A stretch of 64,000 nt of DNA from Vaginisenegalia massiliensis (GCF_900604935.1 NZ_UWPC01000001.1:1-64000); one strand, 5' to 3'. Numbered from the stretch's first letter, positions 1 to 9,658 are shown. The notes: generated from the letters alone by a model not told the origin. Program-made: numbers and translations.

Positions 1-101
1 ATCAGAAGATGATCGAAAAGTATATTCGTGATCAAGAAATAGAAGATAGACTGAGTGATAGTATAAGTAAAAAAGAGTATATTGATCCCTTTGCAAAATA
101 G
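1..101 (+). CDS. tnpA: IS200/IS605-family transposase TnpA, C-terminal end (partial)
   Basis: Only the last 32 codons are in the window; the open frame begins at base 3 and stops with TAG at 99-101. The tail contains EKYIRDQE followed by KKEYIDPFAK, which resembles the conserved end of Y1-type IS200 transposases (a helix with a KYIxxQE pattern, then a DPF end). TnpA is the HUH single-strand transposase that cuts and rejoins element ends folded as hairpins. The three hairpins directly downstream fit this reading. The catalytic HUH and Tyr residues lie outside the window, so it cannot be judged whether the gene is intact. The identification rests on a short tail plus context. Confidence 0.72.
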   Translation, partial: QKMIEKYIRDQEIEDRLSDSISKKEYIDPFAK

Positions 102-130
102 GTAAAGGGAGTTTGCGGTTGGCAGTCCAT

Positions 131-154
131 TAAAAAAAGCCCCTTTAAGGGGCT
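131..154 (-). terminator. Rho-independent terminator read on the minus strand
   Basis: The hairpin AGCCCC-TTTAA-GGGGCT at 138-154 is flanked on its left by seven A residues (132-138), which form a T tract for minus-strand transcription. It could end the HAD phosphatase transcript and also shield the insertion sequence from outside transcription. Confidence 0.5.
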
Positions 155-254
155 CGCAGTAACAAGCCCTTCTAGGGCTGACCGTAAAGCCACCAGCTAC
201 GCTGGTGGATATTTACTGACTATTTGTAAAGATGATTTGACGCAAAAAAAGTAT

Positions 255-1070
255 TTAGTTGGTCAAACCAAAATATTGGATAAGATAACGAGCAAGTCCA
301 TCCTCATCATTGGTGAAATCAGTCTGGTCTTGACTAACTTTAACGAGTTCAGGATTGGCATTTTTCATTGCAACACCAAGACCTGCGTAGGTTAACATTT
401 CTAAATCATTTTCTTCGTCACCGAAAGCCAGAATGGCCTCTTGAGGAATACGGTAGAATTCGGCAATGGCTTTGACACCGATTGCTTTATTGATGCCTTT
501 TCTAACAACTTCGAGGCAGGGAAGTTGGCCGCCCCAAGTACGGACAGAAACTTGATCACCGTAGACAGTTAAGATATTTTGTTCGATTTCTTTTTGTTTG
601 CTTTCGTGAGAGAAAATGGTTAAGGCTGTGGGATCATAGGTTAAAGATTCTCGGCTTAATCGATAAACATGAGATCGGTCAACCGGATAAAAGGGACTGT
701 CTGGTAGAGCCATAGAAGTGGTAAAAAGTTGATCACGGCCCTCTGCACAGAGTAAATTAATTTCCAATTGTTCTTGGTGGCTAAATAATTCAAAAGCCAT
801 TTCTTTGTCTAGGCAGACATGGTAGGATGGAATCCATTGATCGTTTCCTGGGAAATGACATAAGGCTCCATTAAAGTTAACCATAGGAGCTTGGATATTT
901 AATTGCCGGTAGATAGCTTCACTATTTCGATAGGGACGTCCTGTGACAATGCAGACTAAGTGTCCCATTTGATCTAATGTTTGTAAGGTTTGAATCGTGA
1001 GCGGGCTCACTTTAGATTGATTATTTAAAGTTGTACCATCTAGGTCAATCGCAATCAGATGTTGTTTCAT
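255..1070 (-). CDS. Cof-type HAD-IIB family sugar-phosphatase-like hydrolase
   Basis: A 271-residue cytoplasmic haloacid-dehalogenase phosphatase of the Cof/YidA-like IIB class. Motif I is DLDGT at residues 9-13, where Asp9 is the phospho-accepting nucleophile and Asp11 the general acid. Motif III/IV is the GDEENDLEM stretch near residue 218 that binds Mg2+, and the large C2 cap lies between them. The length is normal for the family. The ATG is preceded by an AAAGGAG site and a good promoter, so it is a single-gene transcription unit running toward the insertion sequence. These enzymes usually hydrolyse sugar phosphates or nucleotide-type phosphates; the substrate cannot be read from sequence. 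Confidence 0.93.
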   Translation of the reverse strand: MKQHLIAIDLDGTTLNNQSKVSPLTIQTLQTLDQMGHLVCIVTGRPYRNSEAIYRQLNIQAPMVNFNGALCHFPGNDQWIPSYHVCLDKEMAFELFSHQEQLEINLLCAEGRDQLFTTSMALPDSPFYPVDRSHVYRLSRESLTYDPTALTIFSHESKQKEIEQNILTVYGDQVSVRTWGGQLPCLEVVRKGINKAIGVKAIAEFYRIPQEAILAFGDEENDLEMLTYAGLGVAMKNANPELVKVSQDQTDFTNDEDGLARYLIQYFGLTN

Positions 1071-1098
1071 ACTTTCGCTCCTTTACATTTTCCTAAGC

Positions 1099-1127
1099 AT
1101 TATAACCAATATTCAAATTGAAGACAA
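1099..1127 (-). promoter_or_regulatory. Sigma-A promoter of the HAD phosphatase gene
   Basis: On the minus strand TTGTCT (1122-1127) is followed by a 17-base spacer and a perfect TATAAT (1099-1104), about 29 bases upstream of the start codon. Confidence 0.75.
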
Positions 1128-1225
1128 TCTTGATTAACTTTAATGATTAGCATTTAACTTGATATCAGTGGTGAAAATATGACACAATAAATAGGTAAAA
1201 TAGTTTGAGAAATGAGGCCTTAATC

Positions 1226-1564
1226 ATGGCAGATGAAATAAAAATGACTCAAGTAGAAGAAGCGTTAAAATTCGCAATCTTTGAACAATTAGAACAAGTC
1301 ATTGATCCGGAATTAGGAGTCGATATTGTAAATCTTGGTTTAGTTTATGAAGTGGATTTAAATGAAGAAGGCCTATGCCAAGTGAAAATGACCTTGACAA
1401 CAATTGGTTGCCCCTTAGCTGATGTGATTGTCCAAGATGTTAAGCAACAGCTACTCAAAATAGAAGCAATTAAAGAAGTTAATGTGGAATTTGTCTGGTA
1501 TCCGGCATGGACTCCAGAACGAATGAGTCGCTATGCCCGAATTGCCTTAGGAGTTAAACTATAG
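1226..1564 (+). CDS. MIP18/DUF59-family metal-sulfur cluster assembly factor
   Basis: A 112-residue single-domain MIP18/DUF59 protein (the family of SufT, PaaD and yeast Cia2), involved in Fe-S cluster assembly or transfer. The family signature DPELGVDIVNLGLVYEV is near residues 30-46, and the TTIGCP segment carries the conserved Cys expected to contact a metal or cluster. A longer frame opens with TTG at 1205, but the ATG at 1226 has TGAGG eight bases upstream and is preferred. The stop codon overlaps the first CtsR box of clpB. No suf genes are nearby, so its client is unknown. Confidence 0.85.
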   Translation: MADEIKMTQVEEALKFAIFEQLEQVIDPELGVDIVNLGLVYEVDLNEEGLCQVKMTLTTIGCPLADVIVQDVKQQLLKIEAIKEVNVEFVWYPAWTPERMSRYARIALGVKL

Positions 1565-1615
1565 TCAAAAATAGTCAAAATAATTGTTGACCTTTTCTGA
1601 CCAATGAGTTAAGAT
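1563..1615 (+). promoter_or_regulatory. clpB promoter with two CtsR operator boxes
   Basis: AGTCAAA-AAT-AGTCAAA at 1563-1579 is a perfect direct repeat of the CtsR heptamer (consensus RGTCAAA-NAN-RGTCAAA). TTGACC-TTTT-CTGACC at 1587-1602 is a near-perfect copy on the opposite strand. The second overlaps a promoter: TTGACC (1587-1592), 17-base spacer, TAAGAT (1610-1615). This geometry would let CtsR block RNA polymerase until heat stress. Confidence 0.82.
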
Positions 1616-1657
1616 ATTATCAAGCCTGAGATCGGCTTCCTTTTTAAGGAAAATTAA

Positions 1658-1673
1658 TTGACCAAAGTTGACC
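1658..1673 (+). promoter_or_regulatory. Third CtsR box, in the clpB leader
   Basis: TTGACC-AAAG-TTGACC is an inverted-orientation CtsR tandem repeat with the correct 10-base period. It ends 25 bases before the clpB ATG and downstream of the promoter, so it would act as a roadblock or cooperate with the upstream boxes. Confidence 0.75.
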
Positions 1674-1698
1674 TTTGAATCATGAAGGAAAGGTTGGA

Positions 1699-4317
1699 AT
1701 GAATATGATAGAAAAAATGACAACAAGTATGCAAGAAGCTTTGGGTCAAGCTCAACAAATAGCCCAAACCCGAAAACATCAAGAAATCGATATCCCTCAT
1801 TTGTGGTTGAGTTTAGTTCAGCCAGAATCTTTTACGACGAATCTATATCAAGATCTTGGTTTAAATGTGATTGACTTTAAAGTCAAAATCGAAGCAGAGA
1901 TTGATAAATTAGCGATGGTTGAAGGAGCGAACATTCAATACGGCCAGAGTATTTCAAGTCGTTTAAATCAGTTATTTGCAAAAGCAAATCAGATAGCACA
2001 GTCATGGCAGGATGATTTTTTGTCAACGGAAGTGTTTGTTCTAGCTTTATTTGATCAAAAAGGGAATCCTTTAACACAATACTTAACAAGTCATGGCGTG
2101 ACAGAAGAAAAAATGAAAGAACGAATCCAGCAATTAAGAGGAGGAGATCGTGTGACATCACAAAATCAAGAAGCAAATTATGAATCACTGGCTAAGTATG
2201 CGACTAATTTAGTTAAAGCAGTTAAAGAGAATAAACTCGATCCAGTAATTGGTCGAGATGAAGAAATACGTGATGTGATTCGTATTCTATCACGTAAAAC
2301 TAAGAATAATCCGGTTTTAATTGGTGAGCCAGGGGTTGGTAAAACAGCCATTATTGAAGGCCTCGCTCATCGAATTGTTCGTAAAGACGTACCGGAAAAC
2401 CTTAAAGATAAAGAAATTTTCAGTTTAGATATGGGAGCCTTAATTGCCGGGGCTAAGTACCGGGGTGAATTTGAAGAACGACTTAAGGCCGTTCTTAAAG
2501 AAGTTAAACAAGCTGAAGGACACATTATCTTATTTATTGATGAAATTCATACCATTGTTGGTGCAGGTAAAACAGAAGGGTCAATGGATGCTGGAAACTT
2601 GTTAAAACCAATGTTAGCTCGTGGTGAATTGCATTGTATCGGTGCGACTACTTTAGATGAATATCGAGAAAATATTGAAAAAGATAAAGCCTTAGAGCGC
2701 CGCTTCCAACGTGTTTTAGTTAAAGAACCTACGGTAGAAGATACTATTTCGATATTACGGGGTCTTAAAGAACGCTTCGAAATTCACCATGGTGTCAATA
2801 TTCACGATAATGCTTTAGTAGCTGCTGCCACCTTATCTCATCGATACATTACCGATCGTTTCTTGCCCGATAAAGCTATTGACCTCGTTGACGAGGCTTG
2901 TGCTACGATTCGGGTTGAAATGAATTCAATGCCAACGGAAATGGATCAAGTGAATCGTCGTTTAATGCAGTTGGAAATTGAAGAAGCAGCCCTTAAGAAA
3001 GAAACCGATGATGCCAGCAAAAAACGTTTAGACTTACTTCGAGAAGAATTAGCTGAACTTCGGGAACAGGCTAATAGTTTAAAAATGCGTTGGGAAGTTG
3101 AAAAAGAAGCAGCCAATGCTTTACAAACAAAAAGACAAGGTTTAGAAGAAGCACGCCGTCAACTAGAAGAGGCAGAAGCAAACTATGATTTAGAAAAAGC
3201 CGCTGAATTACGTCATGGGCGAATTCCACAATTAGAAAAAGCTTTACGTGAATTTGAAGCGGAACAAGACTTAAAACAAGAAAATCGTTTGACACAAGAA
3301 GCGGTAACAGATGAGGAAATTGCTAAAGTGGTGGGACGCTTAACCGGCATACCAGTGAATCGTCTGGTTGAAGGTGAACGTGAAAAATTATTGAAATTAG
3401 ATGAAACCCTTCATCAACGTGTCATCGGTCAAGAAGAAGCCGTTGAGAAAGTCGCCGAGGCAGTCCTCCGTTCGCGGGCTGGATTACAGAATCCAAATCG
3501 TCCAATTGGATCTTTCTTGTTCTTAGGTCCAACGGGTGTCGGTAAAACAGAATTAGCCAAAACCTTAGCTGAAACTTTATTTGATGCTGAAGATCATTTA
3601 GTTAGAATTGATATGTCCGAATATATGGAGAAACATACAGTCTCGCGTTTAGTTGGCGCGCCTCCAGGATATGTTGGGTATGAAGAAGGCGGCCAATTAA
3701 CCGAAGCCGTGAGACGTAATCCGTACACGATTGTCTTGCTAGATGAAATTGAGAAAGCTCACCCAGATGTCTTCAATATTCTTTTGCAAGTCTTAGATGA
3801 TGGCCGTTTAACAGACTCTAAAGGTCGTACAGTTGATTTCAAAAATACGGTTTTAATAATGACAAGTAACCTTGGTTCGCCTATACTCTTAGAGGGTGTT
3901 GATCAAGAGGGACAAATCACGACTCAAGCTCAAGAGCAAATCGATCACTTATTAAAGAGCCACTTTAAACCCGAATTCCTAAATCGAATTGATGATATTG
4001 TCATGTTCACACCGCTTTCTATGCGTCACATGAACCGTATCATTCATAAAATGTTGGCTCAACTTGAAAATCGTTTGCATAATCAAGATATTGAATTGGA
4101 TATTGAAGAAGACGCTGTAAATTGGTTAGCTGAAAAAGGTTACGACCCAATTTATGGAGCCCGTCCTTTGATGCGTTTTATTACCAAAGAATTGGAAACT
4201 CCTTTAGCCAAAGCCTTAATTAAAGGTGATATTTATCCGAATTCGTTGGTCAAAGTTAGTCTAGAGACTTGTGAACCAGAACATCTCATCTTCAAAGCTG
4301 AGCCAAAAGCTGACTAA
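1699..4317 (+). CDS. clpB: ATP-dependent disaggregase ClpB
   Basis: An 872-residue Hsp100 chaperone that, with DnaK/DnaJ/GrpE, threads and refolds aggregated protein. Visible in order: Clp N-domain (about 1-150), NBD1 with Walker A GEPGVGKT near 208 and Walker B LFIDEIHT, the long coiled-coil middle domain (about 400-530) that separates ClpB from ClpC/ClpA, and NBD2 with GPTGVGKT near 609 followed by sensor and C-terminal domains. A frame from TTG at 1675 exists, but ATG 1699 has AAAGG five bases upstream. No ClpP-binding IGF/LGF loop was noticed. It is monocistronic, with three CtsR boxes upstream and a terminator downstream. Confidence 0.97.
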   Translation: MNMIEKMTTSMQEALGQAQQIAQTRKHQEIDIPHLWLSLVQPESFTTNLYQDLGLNVIDFKVKIEAEIDKLAMVEGANIQYGQSISSRLNQLFAKANQIAQSWQDDFLSTEVFVLALFDQKGNPLTQYLTSHGVTEEKMKERIQQLRGGDRVTSQNQEANYESLAKYATNLVKAVKENKLDPVIGRDEEIRDVIRILSRKTKNNPVLIGEPGVGKTAIIEGLAHRIVRKDVPENLKDKEIFSLDMGALIAGAKYRGEFEERLKAVLKEVKQAEGHIILFIDEIHTIVGAGKTEGSMDAGNLLKPMLARGELHCIGATTLDEYRENIEKDKALERRFQRVLVKEPTVEDTISILRGLKERFEIHHGVNIHDNALVAAATLSHRYITDRFLPDKAIDLVDEACATIRVEMNSMPTEMDQVNRRLMQLEIEEAALKKETDDASKKRLDLLREELAELREQANSLKMRWEVEKEAANALQTKRQGLEEARRQLEEAEANYDLEKAAELRHGRIPQLEKALREFEAEQDLKQENRLTQEAVTDEEIAKVVGRLTGIPVNRLVEGEREKLLKLDETLHQRVIGQEEAVEKVAEAVLRSRAGLQNPNRPIGSFLFLGPTGVGKTELAKTLAETLFDAEDHLVRIDMSEYMEKHTVSRLVGAPPGYVGYEEGGQLTEAVRRNPYTIVLLDEIEKAHPDVFNILLQVLDDGRLTDSKGRTVDFKNTVLIMTSNLGSPILLEGVDQEGQITTQAQEQIDHLLKSHFKPEFLNRIDDIVMFTPLSMRHMNRIIHKMLAQLENRLHNQDIELDIEEDAVNWLAEKGYDPIYGARPLMRFITKELETPLAKALIKGDIYPNSLVKVSLETCEPEHLIFKAEPKAD

Positions 4318-4380
4318 GGGTAGTCTGAACGGTTTATTACGTGAGTCATTTTAGTTGACCAAATTCTTTGTTGAATGTAA

Positions 4381-4419
4381 AAAAATTAACCTAACTCGCG
4401 ATGAGTTAGATTAATTTTT
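4381..4419 (+). terminator. Terminator after clpB
   Basis: A long A/T-flanked hairpin with core CTAACTC-GCGAT-GAGTTAG and outer AAAATTAA/TTAATTTT arms, ending in a T tract. Confidence 0.85.
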
Positions 4420-4509
4420 TTGTCTAGATTCAAGTAGAATCAGGCTTGAGACTGTTATCTTGCTCAAGGGTATGCTATATTCTTAGAAGAAATGAAAAGG
4501 ATGTGAACT

Positions 4510-5712
4510 ATGGAGAAAATTGATCGATTAATTATGAAATATTTGCTCATCCTTGCTTTAATATTTTTAGCAGTTATGAATTCAAATCATATTTTGCGAT
4601 TTATTGGTCAAGTGTTTAATGTTTTAACACCTGTCTTTATGGGCTTTGCTATTGCTTATGTGGTAAATGTATTAATGAGTCGCTATGAAAAATTTTGGTT
4701 TCGTGATAAAAAGGATGGGTGGCAAGCGAAATATCGACGACCTATTTGTATGGCATTGGCCTTTTTGACCATTGGCTGTGTGTTAACTTTTATTACTTGG
4801 TTAGTGGTACCACAGTTCATTTCTGCGATTGGGCAGTTTGCTGAGACTCTACCGGCAGTAGCTAAAGAAATTTCCAATTGGACCCAAGCTAATAAGGAAG
4901 CTTATCCACAAATATCGACTAGTTTAAAATCGATGGGTATTGACATTCAAGCAGTTTTACAGAATTTAGTGACCTATTTTAATGGAATTAGCAAACGTGT
5001 TTTGTCAGGTTCTGTAACTTTCTTAGCTACAACAGCAACGAATATTCTTAATTTGGTTTTGGCCATTATGTTATCCTTCTATATTTTGTCAACGAAAGAA
5101 ACTCTCCAGCGCCAAGCTGATAAAATCTTGTCTACCTATTTGAATCAGCAAGACTATGTCTATTTTAAGAACATCGTAAAAGTGGCTGATGAATCTTTCG
5201 CCAATTTCTTTGCGGGTGAAGTGATAGAAGCCTTTATTTTAGGCATATTAGTGACTTCAGGTATGTTTATTTTGAAATTGCCTTTTGCTGGTATGATTGG
5301 AGCAGTAACCGGAATTCTAGTCCTAATTCCTGTATTAGGGGCTTATCTTTCTGCTGTTATTGGTTTTATCATAATTTTAACGGTTTCATTCAAACAAGCC
5401 TGTTTCTTTGTCATTTTCATTACGGTCATTCAACAGTTGGAAGGAAATTTAATCTATCCTAAGATTGTGGGTGGCTCGATTGGTTTGCCAGGTCTTTGGG
5501 TTTTGGTTTCTGTTACTGTTTTTGGGGGCCTATTTGGAATCCCAGGTATGTTAATAGGAGTTCCTTTAGCCGCAACCTTATATAAACTTCTCCGTCAAGA
5601 TATCAACAATCGACAACAGGTTAATCTTGAAAGTTCGGGGAGATCGTTGATCCGTCCTGCCCTTGAGCGGGATGATAGGCAAGAAGAAGGAATTAGTTTG
5701 TTGGATCAATAA
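4510..5712 (+). CDS. AI-2E family (UPF0118) transporter-like membrane protein
   Basis: A 400-residue multi-pass inner-membrane protein of the AI-2E/PerM exporter family (PF01594; YtvI/YueF-like in Bacillus). Hydrophobic segments lie near residues 12-55, 75-100, 165-190 and in a C-terminal cluster around 235-370. The family-typical conserved Pro/Gly-rich end is present (IPVLGAYLSAVIG, then IYPKIVGGSIGLPGLWVL near 315-340). The family includes quorum-signal exporters and Na+/H+ antiporters, so the substrate is open. It stands alone between two terminators. Confidence 0.88.
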   Translation: MEKIDRLIMKYLLILALIFLAVMNSNHILRFIGQVFNVLTPVFMGFAIAYVVNVLMSRYEKFWFRDKKDGWQAKYRRPICMALAFLTIGCVLTFITWLVVPQFISAIGQFAETLPAVAKEISNWTQANKEAYPQISTSLKSMGIDIQAVLQNLVTYFNGISKRVLSGSVTFLATTATNILNLVLAIMLSFYILSTKETLQRQADKILSTYLNQQDYVYFKNIVKVADESFANFFAGEVIEAFILGILVTSGMFILKLPFAGMIGAVTGILVLIPVLGAYLSAVIGFIIILTVSFKQACFFVIFITVIQQLEGNLIYPKIVGGSIGLPGLWVLVSVTVFGGLFGIPGMLIGVPLAATLYKLLRQDINNRQQVNLESSGRSLIRPALERDDRQEEGISLLDQ

Positions 5713-5777
5713 CAATAACTCAGGTCGATATTATGACTGTATGTTCGCGACGGATAGATCGATCATTATTCCATTTA

Positions 5778-5811
5778 AAACAACCTCTTAGTCATGCTAA
5801 GGGGTTGTTTT
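5778..5811 (+). terminator. Terminator after the AI-2E family gene
   Basis: Stem AAACAACCTCTTAG / CTAAGGGGTTGTTT with loop TCATG, containing one G-T pair. The following T run is only four bases. Confidence 0.75.
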
Positions 5812-5994
5812 GCTAAGGTGATTTTCTCATAAATATCATTTTACAAATAGGGCTTTCAATAATTGCCTTATTAGACATTGAACTTAAAAACAAACTTTGT
5901 AAATTTATATAATAATTTAATCAACATTTGAATAATATTAGGTGTTTTAAAATGATTTTAAATGGTATATACTGACCATAAAGGAGGGATGATT

Positions 5995-6594
5995 ATGATA
6001 GTTTGGCTGCTGATAAGTGGTGTTTGCTTATCCTTATCAGTCTTCTTGAAGCCGCAAATTGTATACTTTCTTGCCAGTATGACTTTTATGGGTTTATACT
6101 TCGACATTCAGTCTTATTTTTTGGCTTTCGTGATTTGTTTAATTGGATTTGCTTTATTGATGGTAGAATTATATGTTCCTGACTTTGGCATAGCAGGCCT
6201 CGTAGGTTTGGTCACTATCGGCTATGCGATTAATCTTAAATTAGGAGATTTTACCCAATCTCTATTAGCGATCATTTATTTAACTTTGGTTATCATAATC
6301 GTCAGTGTAATCATGATGAAACTAGGAAACTCTTTGCGATTAAATTCAAACTTTATTCTAGCTACGAATTTAACTCGCGATGCTGGATATTCTAGCTCCA
6401 AAGATGATCCTGATTTATTGGGACAAGCTGGGGAAACGATAACTGATTTACGTCCGGTTGGTAAAGCAAAAATCAACCAAAAATACTATGATGTCATAAG
6501 TTTAACACATATGATTGAAGCAAATCGTCCTGTGAAAGTCGTTAAAGTTAGTGGTTCATCTATTTATGTAGAAGAGAGGGAAGTAAATGACTAA
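5995..6594 (+). CDS. NfeD-family membrane protein (flotillin partner)
   Basis: A 199-residue protein with four or five hydrophobic helices in the first 115 residues, then a soluble C-terminal beta-barrel-type region (about 140-195, with [16 protein letters not shown] typical of the NfeD OB fold). It lacks the ClpP-like protease domain of long NfeD proteins and so resembles B. subtilis YqeZ/YuaF types that work with flotillins. AAAGGAGG at 5980-5987 sits seven bases before ATG 5995, which favours this start over ATG 5962 or 5989. The stop overlaps the floA start by eight bases, indicating translational coupling. Confidence 0.85.
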   Translation: MIVWLLISGVCLSLSVFLKPQIVYFLASMTFMGLYFDIQSYFLAFVICLIGFALLMVELYVPDFGIAGLVGLVTIGYAINLKLGDFTQSLLAIIYLTLVIIIVSVIMMKLGNSLRLNSNFILATNLTRDAGYSSSKDDPDLLGQAGETITDLRPVGKAKINQKYYDVISLTHMIEANRPVKVVKVSGSSIYVEEREVND

Positions 6595-7600
6595 TACTAT
6601 CTTATATGGAGAATCTATGGCGGGCGGGATTATTTTAGCAATTCTAGTTCTCCTATTTATTCTCTTGTTTTTCCGTTTTGTACCAGTTGGCTTGTGGATT
6701 ACAGCTTATTTTTCAGGTGTAAAGGTTGGAATTGGTGATTTAGTGGGTATGCGTTTGCGTCGGGTTGCTCCTGCTAAGATCATTAATCCATTAATTAAAG
6801 CCACTAAAGCTGGCTTGAAAATCGACACAAATCAATTAGAAGCCCATTACCTTGCTGGTGGGAATGTCAATATGGTAATTGATGCCTTAATTGCTGCCCA
6901 ACGGGCTAATATTGATCTGGAGTTTGAACAAGCTGCAGCGATTGACTTAGCTGGCCGAAATGTATTTGAAGCCGTCCAAGTATCAGTTAACCCTAAAGTT
7001 ATTGAAACACCGGTTATTGCCGGAGTAGCTATGGATGGGATTGAAGTTAAAGCTAAAGCTAAAGTTACAGTCAGAGCCAATATTGAACGTTTAGTCGGCG
7101 GAGCGGGTGAAGAAACTATTATCGCTCGGGTTGGTGAAGGGATTGTCACTACTGTTGGTAGTGCGCCTAAGCACTCTATTGTTTTAGAAAACCCTGATTC
7201 AATCTCGCAAACCATTTTGCGCAAAGGGTTAGATTCAGGAACCGCTTTTGAAATTCTCTCGATTGATATTGCGGATGTTGATGTCGGCCGAAATATCGGT
7301 GCGAAATTGCAAGCCGATCAAGCCGTTGCTGATAAGAAAATTGCTCAAGCAAAAGCTGAGGAACGTCGCGCCTTTGCAGTAGCAGAAGAACAAGAGATGT
7401 TAGCTGAAGTTCAACGTATGAGAGCGCGAGTGGTAGAAGCTGAATCCGAAGTGCCTTTGGCTATTGCGGAAGCCTTCAAGAAGGGCAATTTGGGTGTGAT
7501 GGATTATTATAATCTAAAAAATATCCAATCCGATACAGCGATGAGGGAATCCATTGCTAAAGAGGCTCCTCACCAAACGACTCAAGGACAAGAATCATGA
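6587..7600 (+). CDS. floA: Flotillin-like protein FloA
   Basis: A 337-residue UPF0365/FloA protein (B. subtilis FloA is about 330). A short N-terminal hydrophobic hairpin (about 13-45) anchors it to the cytoplasmic face. It is followed by the conserved PHB-like core ([14 protein letters not shown] and later [11 protein letters not shown]) and an Ala/Glu-rich coiled coil (about 235-300). Flotillins organise functional membrane microdomains and affect fluidity, secretion and cell-wall machinery. The gene is sandwiched between nfeD and an unknown membrane-anchored gene, with overlapping start and stop codons on both sides, so the three are one operon. Confidence 0.95.
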   Translation: MTNTILYGESMAGGIILAILVLLFILLFFRFVPVGLWITAYFSGVKVGIGDLVGMRLRRVAPAKIINPLIKATKAGLKIDTNQLEAHYLAGGNVNMVIDALIAAQRANIDLEFEQAAAIDLAGRNVFEAVQVSVNPKVIETPVIAGVAMDGIEVKAKAKVTVRANIERLVGGAGEETIIARVGEGIVTTVGSAPKHSIVLENPDSISQTILRKGLDSGTAFEILSIDIADVDVGRNIGAKLQADQAVADKKIAQAKAEERRAFAVAEEQEMLAEVQRMRARVVEAESEVPLAIAEAFKKGNLGVMDYYNLKNIQSDTAMRESIAKEAPHQTTQGQES

Positions 7601-8349
7601 CCTTGAATGATTTATTCGTTCTGTTAGCTTTAATCATTAGTTTTTTCAGCATATTTTTTGCGATATTAAATAAGATTTTGAAGATGATTTCTCGATCAAC
7701 CGAGAAGTATCAACGCCAAATAGAGGCAATCAATCATGGTAAGAGAAATCTTAATCATACTCATTTGAAAGATAATCTTGATAAACAAATAAAACAAACA
7801 GAGCGAAAAATGACCAGTCATACTGAAATGGATCCGCAAATTAAACGCGATTTATTATTGATGAAACTTCAAAATAAAGCTCAATCTAGTCAATCTAAGA
7901 CACAAGTAGCGATGAACAATCAAACTTTAGGACGCGACTTTGTTTCTAAAACAGTTGAACCTCTTGTGGAAATAGCGGGGCTTAAAGAAATAACTAAAGA
8001 ATTTCTTCCACAATATATACCAGAGAAGGAAATTGTGCAGCCGGATCAATCATCTAACAGTCAAGAATTTAAGATTGATGTCCATCCTGAAGAATCTACT
8101 TTAGCAAAGGTTGATCAAGAGTTGGCTTCTAGCCTAACTAGCGATCAAGAGGCTGCCTGGTTAGATGAACTTACTCAGTTTGAAAATTCGCTAGTCGGCG
8201 ATGATCAAGAAGAATTTCTTCAAGTTCATCATCGACCTGTTGTAAAGCTGAATCCAGCTCAGGGTCGTTTACAAGCCATTTCTTATAAAGACATGATGGT
8301 TGCTAAAGAAATCTTTGGTCCGGCAAAGGCCAAACATAGTCGCTTATAA
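7597..8349 (+). CDS. Unknown single-span membrane protein in the floA operon
   Basis: A 250-residue protein I do not recognise. Residues about 5-30 form one hydrophobic helix ([20 protein letters not shown]), followed by a basic stretch and a long hydrophilic tail rich in Gln, Lys, Glu and Asp with no obvious fold. The C-terminal 30 residues are basic again. Its ATG overlaps the floA stop (ATGA), the place held by yqfB in B. subtilis yqeZ-floA-yqfB, but no similarity to YqfB is apparent and YqfB is much shorter. A role as a FloA-associated scaffold or adaptor is inference from position only. The coding frame is clear from strong coupling and the terminator after it. Confidence 0.75.
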   Translation: MTLNDLFVLLALIISFFSIFFAILNKILKMISRSTEKYQRQIEAINHGKRNLNHTHLKDNLDKQIKQTERKMTSHTEMDPQIKRDLLLMKLQNKAQSSQSKTQVAMNNQTLGRDFVSKTVEPLVEIAGLKEITKEFLPQYIPEKEIVQPDQSSNSQEFKIDVHPEESTLAKVDQELASSLTSDQEAAWLDELTQFENSLVGDDQEEFLQVHHRPVVKLNPAQGRLQAISYKDMMVAKEIFGPAKAKHSRL

Positions 8350-8385
8350 TCATTTATCGACTGATGTGAGCTAATATTTATAAAT

Positions 8386-8437
8386 AAAAAATTCCGTTTG
8401 ATTATCAGCTTTATGCAGATAGTCAAACGGATTTTTT
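8386..8437. terminator. Bidirectional terminator between the floA operon and the DUF2974 gene
   Basis: The arms ATTCCGTTTGATTATC and GATAGTCAAACGGAT pair with one bulge. They are flanked by A6 on the left and T6 on the right, so it can work for the plus-strand operon and the convergent minus-strand gene. Confidence 0.8.
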
Positions 8438-8485
8438 GTGCCTAATGGAACGAGAGGGGTTATTCGAATGGGAATAATTTTTATA

Positions 8486-9658
8486 TTAAAGGGGAGGATG
8501 TTTGAACCATTTTATCTGTAAGGAGTCTTTCAATATGGAGAGTTTCTCTTTTCGATTTTGGCGTATTTTCTTCAGTGTCAATCGCAGTAAATGGTTAAGC
8601 ATGGTCTCATAGCGATGTTTGTCAGTTGGGTTTAATTGGTTTGATGCTTGTCTTATTTTACTTAGATAATAGCGAAGGTCATTACTGAATTCGTCTAGTG
8701 AAACAGCTCCAGTAGCTAAAAGGGCATAAAAACTGGTTTCAACGAAAAAGGCTAGGTCATCGCCGGTATAATCGTTGGCCCAAGTCTTTATAACCCAGTC
8801 GACTGTTTGACTAAAACTAGACGAAAAAGGGATTTGAATGAAGTGGTGATTGTCAACCAACCAATTAGTCGCAAAATGCTGATGGAGACCAAAGGCTTTA
8901 CTTTTAACTATAATGTAGGGAGTTCGATGAACAAGCATCTTACCCACCACTGAATCTTGAGGAATAAATAGTTGAATCTTGGACAATATATGTTGGTAAC
9001 CTTGAGAATTAAGAAACGATTCGTGAAAGCCTGGACCATCATAGGCAGAGACTTGGATTAATTGCTGATGAAATGAGCGGCTTTGCATGGCAGAGGCATA
9101 AATGGCTAGATTGCCTCCTTTTGAATGTCCTGTAATATAATAGCGATAGGTTGAGTATTGATGAAATACAGCTTTTAAATAAAAGGCGGAGGCAATTTGG
9201 GCTGGAACAGGTTCCTGGTATGACATCATTAAGTCTTCTTTCCAACCAATTATGGTATCATCTGTTCCTCGAAAGACAACTTGAATTTCCTTTATTTGGG
9301 GTAAAAGCCACAATGCAGCGGCGAATTGTTGGTTTATATCCGGATTAAATTGTTGATGAAAGCCGAGTAGGATGAGGTCTTGGTAGCGAGTAGCTGACTG
9401 CATTAACTTTAGTAAGCGTAAACGACTCGGAGTGAACATTAATTTTTTTAGCGGTTTAGCATCAGGGAAGTGTTGGTAAAATTTTTGACACAATTGTTCC
9501 GGACTCAAGCCTTCTTCAGGATCAAAACTAGAAGTAACCAAGGAATCAATCGGCAAGTAGAGGATTTCATTGAGAATGAGTCGGTCGATTTCGTTCATCG
9601 GTTCTTCTTCAAAGGGGATATTGCGAAACTTCATTAAATAATCGACACAAGTAGCCAT
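8486..9658 (-). CDS. Mbeg1-like / DUF2974 family alpha/beta-hydrolase-like protein
   Basis: A 390-residue protein with the lipase-like nucleophile elbow GHSKGG at residues 177-182 (Ser179), preceded by VVFRGTDD near 127-134, a pattern shared with class-3-lipase-like folds. These match the DUF2974 (Mbeg1-like) family, common in Lactobacillales and uncharacterised. No signal peptide is seen, so it is probably cytoplasmic. The minus-strand ATG has AGGAGGG seven bases upstream. An esterase or acyl-hydrolase activity is inference from the Ser elbow; the family's true substrate is unknown. Confidence 0.85.
   Translation of the reverse strand: MATCVDYLMKFRNIPFEEEPMNEIDRLILNEILYLPIDSLVTSSFDPEEGLSPEQLCQKFYQHFPDAKPLKKLMFTPSRLRLLKLMQSATRYQDLILLGFHQQFNPDINQQFAAALWLLPQIKEIQVVFRGTDDTIIGWKEDLMMSYQEPVPAQIASAFYLKAVFHQYSTYRYYITGHSKGGNLAIYASAMQSRSFHQQLIQVSAYDGPGFHESFLNSQGYQHILSKIQLFIPQDSVVGKMLVHRTPYIIVKSKAFGLHQHFATNWLVDNHHFIQIPFSSSFSQTVDWVIKTWANDYTGDDLAFFVETSFYALLATGAVSLDEFSNDLRYYLSKIRQASNQLNPTDKHRYETMLNHLLRLTLKKIRQNRKEKLSILKDSLQIKWFKHPPL

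Larger units (their letters stand above)
1..215 (+). mobile_element. Right end of an IS200/IS605-family insertion sequence
   Basis: Downstream of the TnpA tail lie three perfect hairpins in 70 bases: stem AGCCCC/GGGGCT (138-154), AGCCCT/AGGGCT (165-179) and CCACCAGC/GCTGGTGG with a TAC loop (190-208). IS200/IS605 elements lack inverted terminal repeats and carry subterminal hairpins that TnpA recognises as single strands. The last hairpin is therefore the likely right-end structure. The exact outer boundary cannot be fixed; about 215-225 is an estimate. No tnpB is visible, which suits the IS200 (tnpA-only) group. Confidence 0.65.

Noticed and set aside
138-208. CRISPR-like repeats
   Set aside because: The three hairpins differ in sequence and have no equal-length spacers; they fit an IS200 end.
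1883-3295. Antisense open frames over clpB (1883-2188 and 3071-3295)
   Set aside because: They lie opposite a highly conserved gene in shadow frames, have no ribosome sites and no family resemblance.
4349-4370. Further CtsR box downstream of clpB
   Set aside because: Only one TTGACC half is present; the second half is too far and degenerate.
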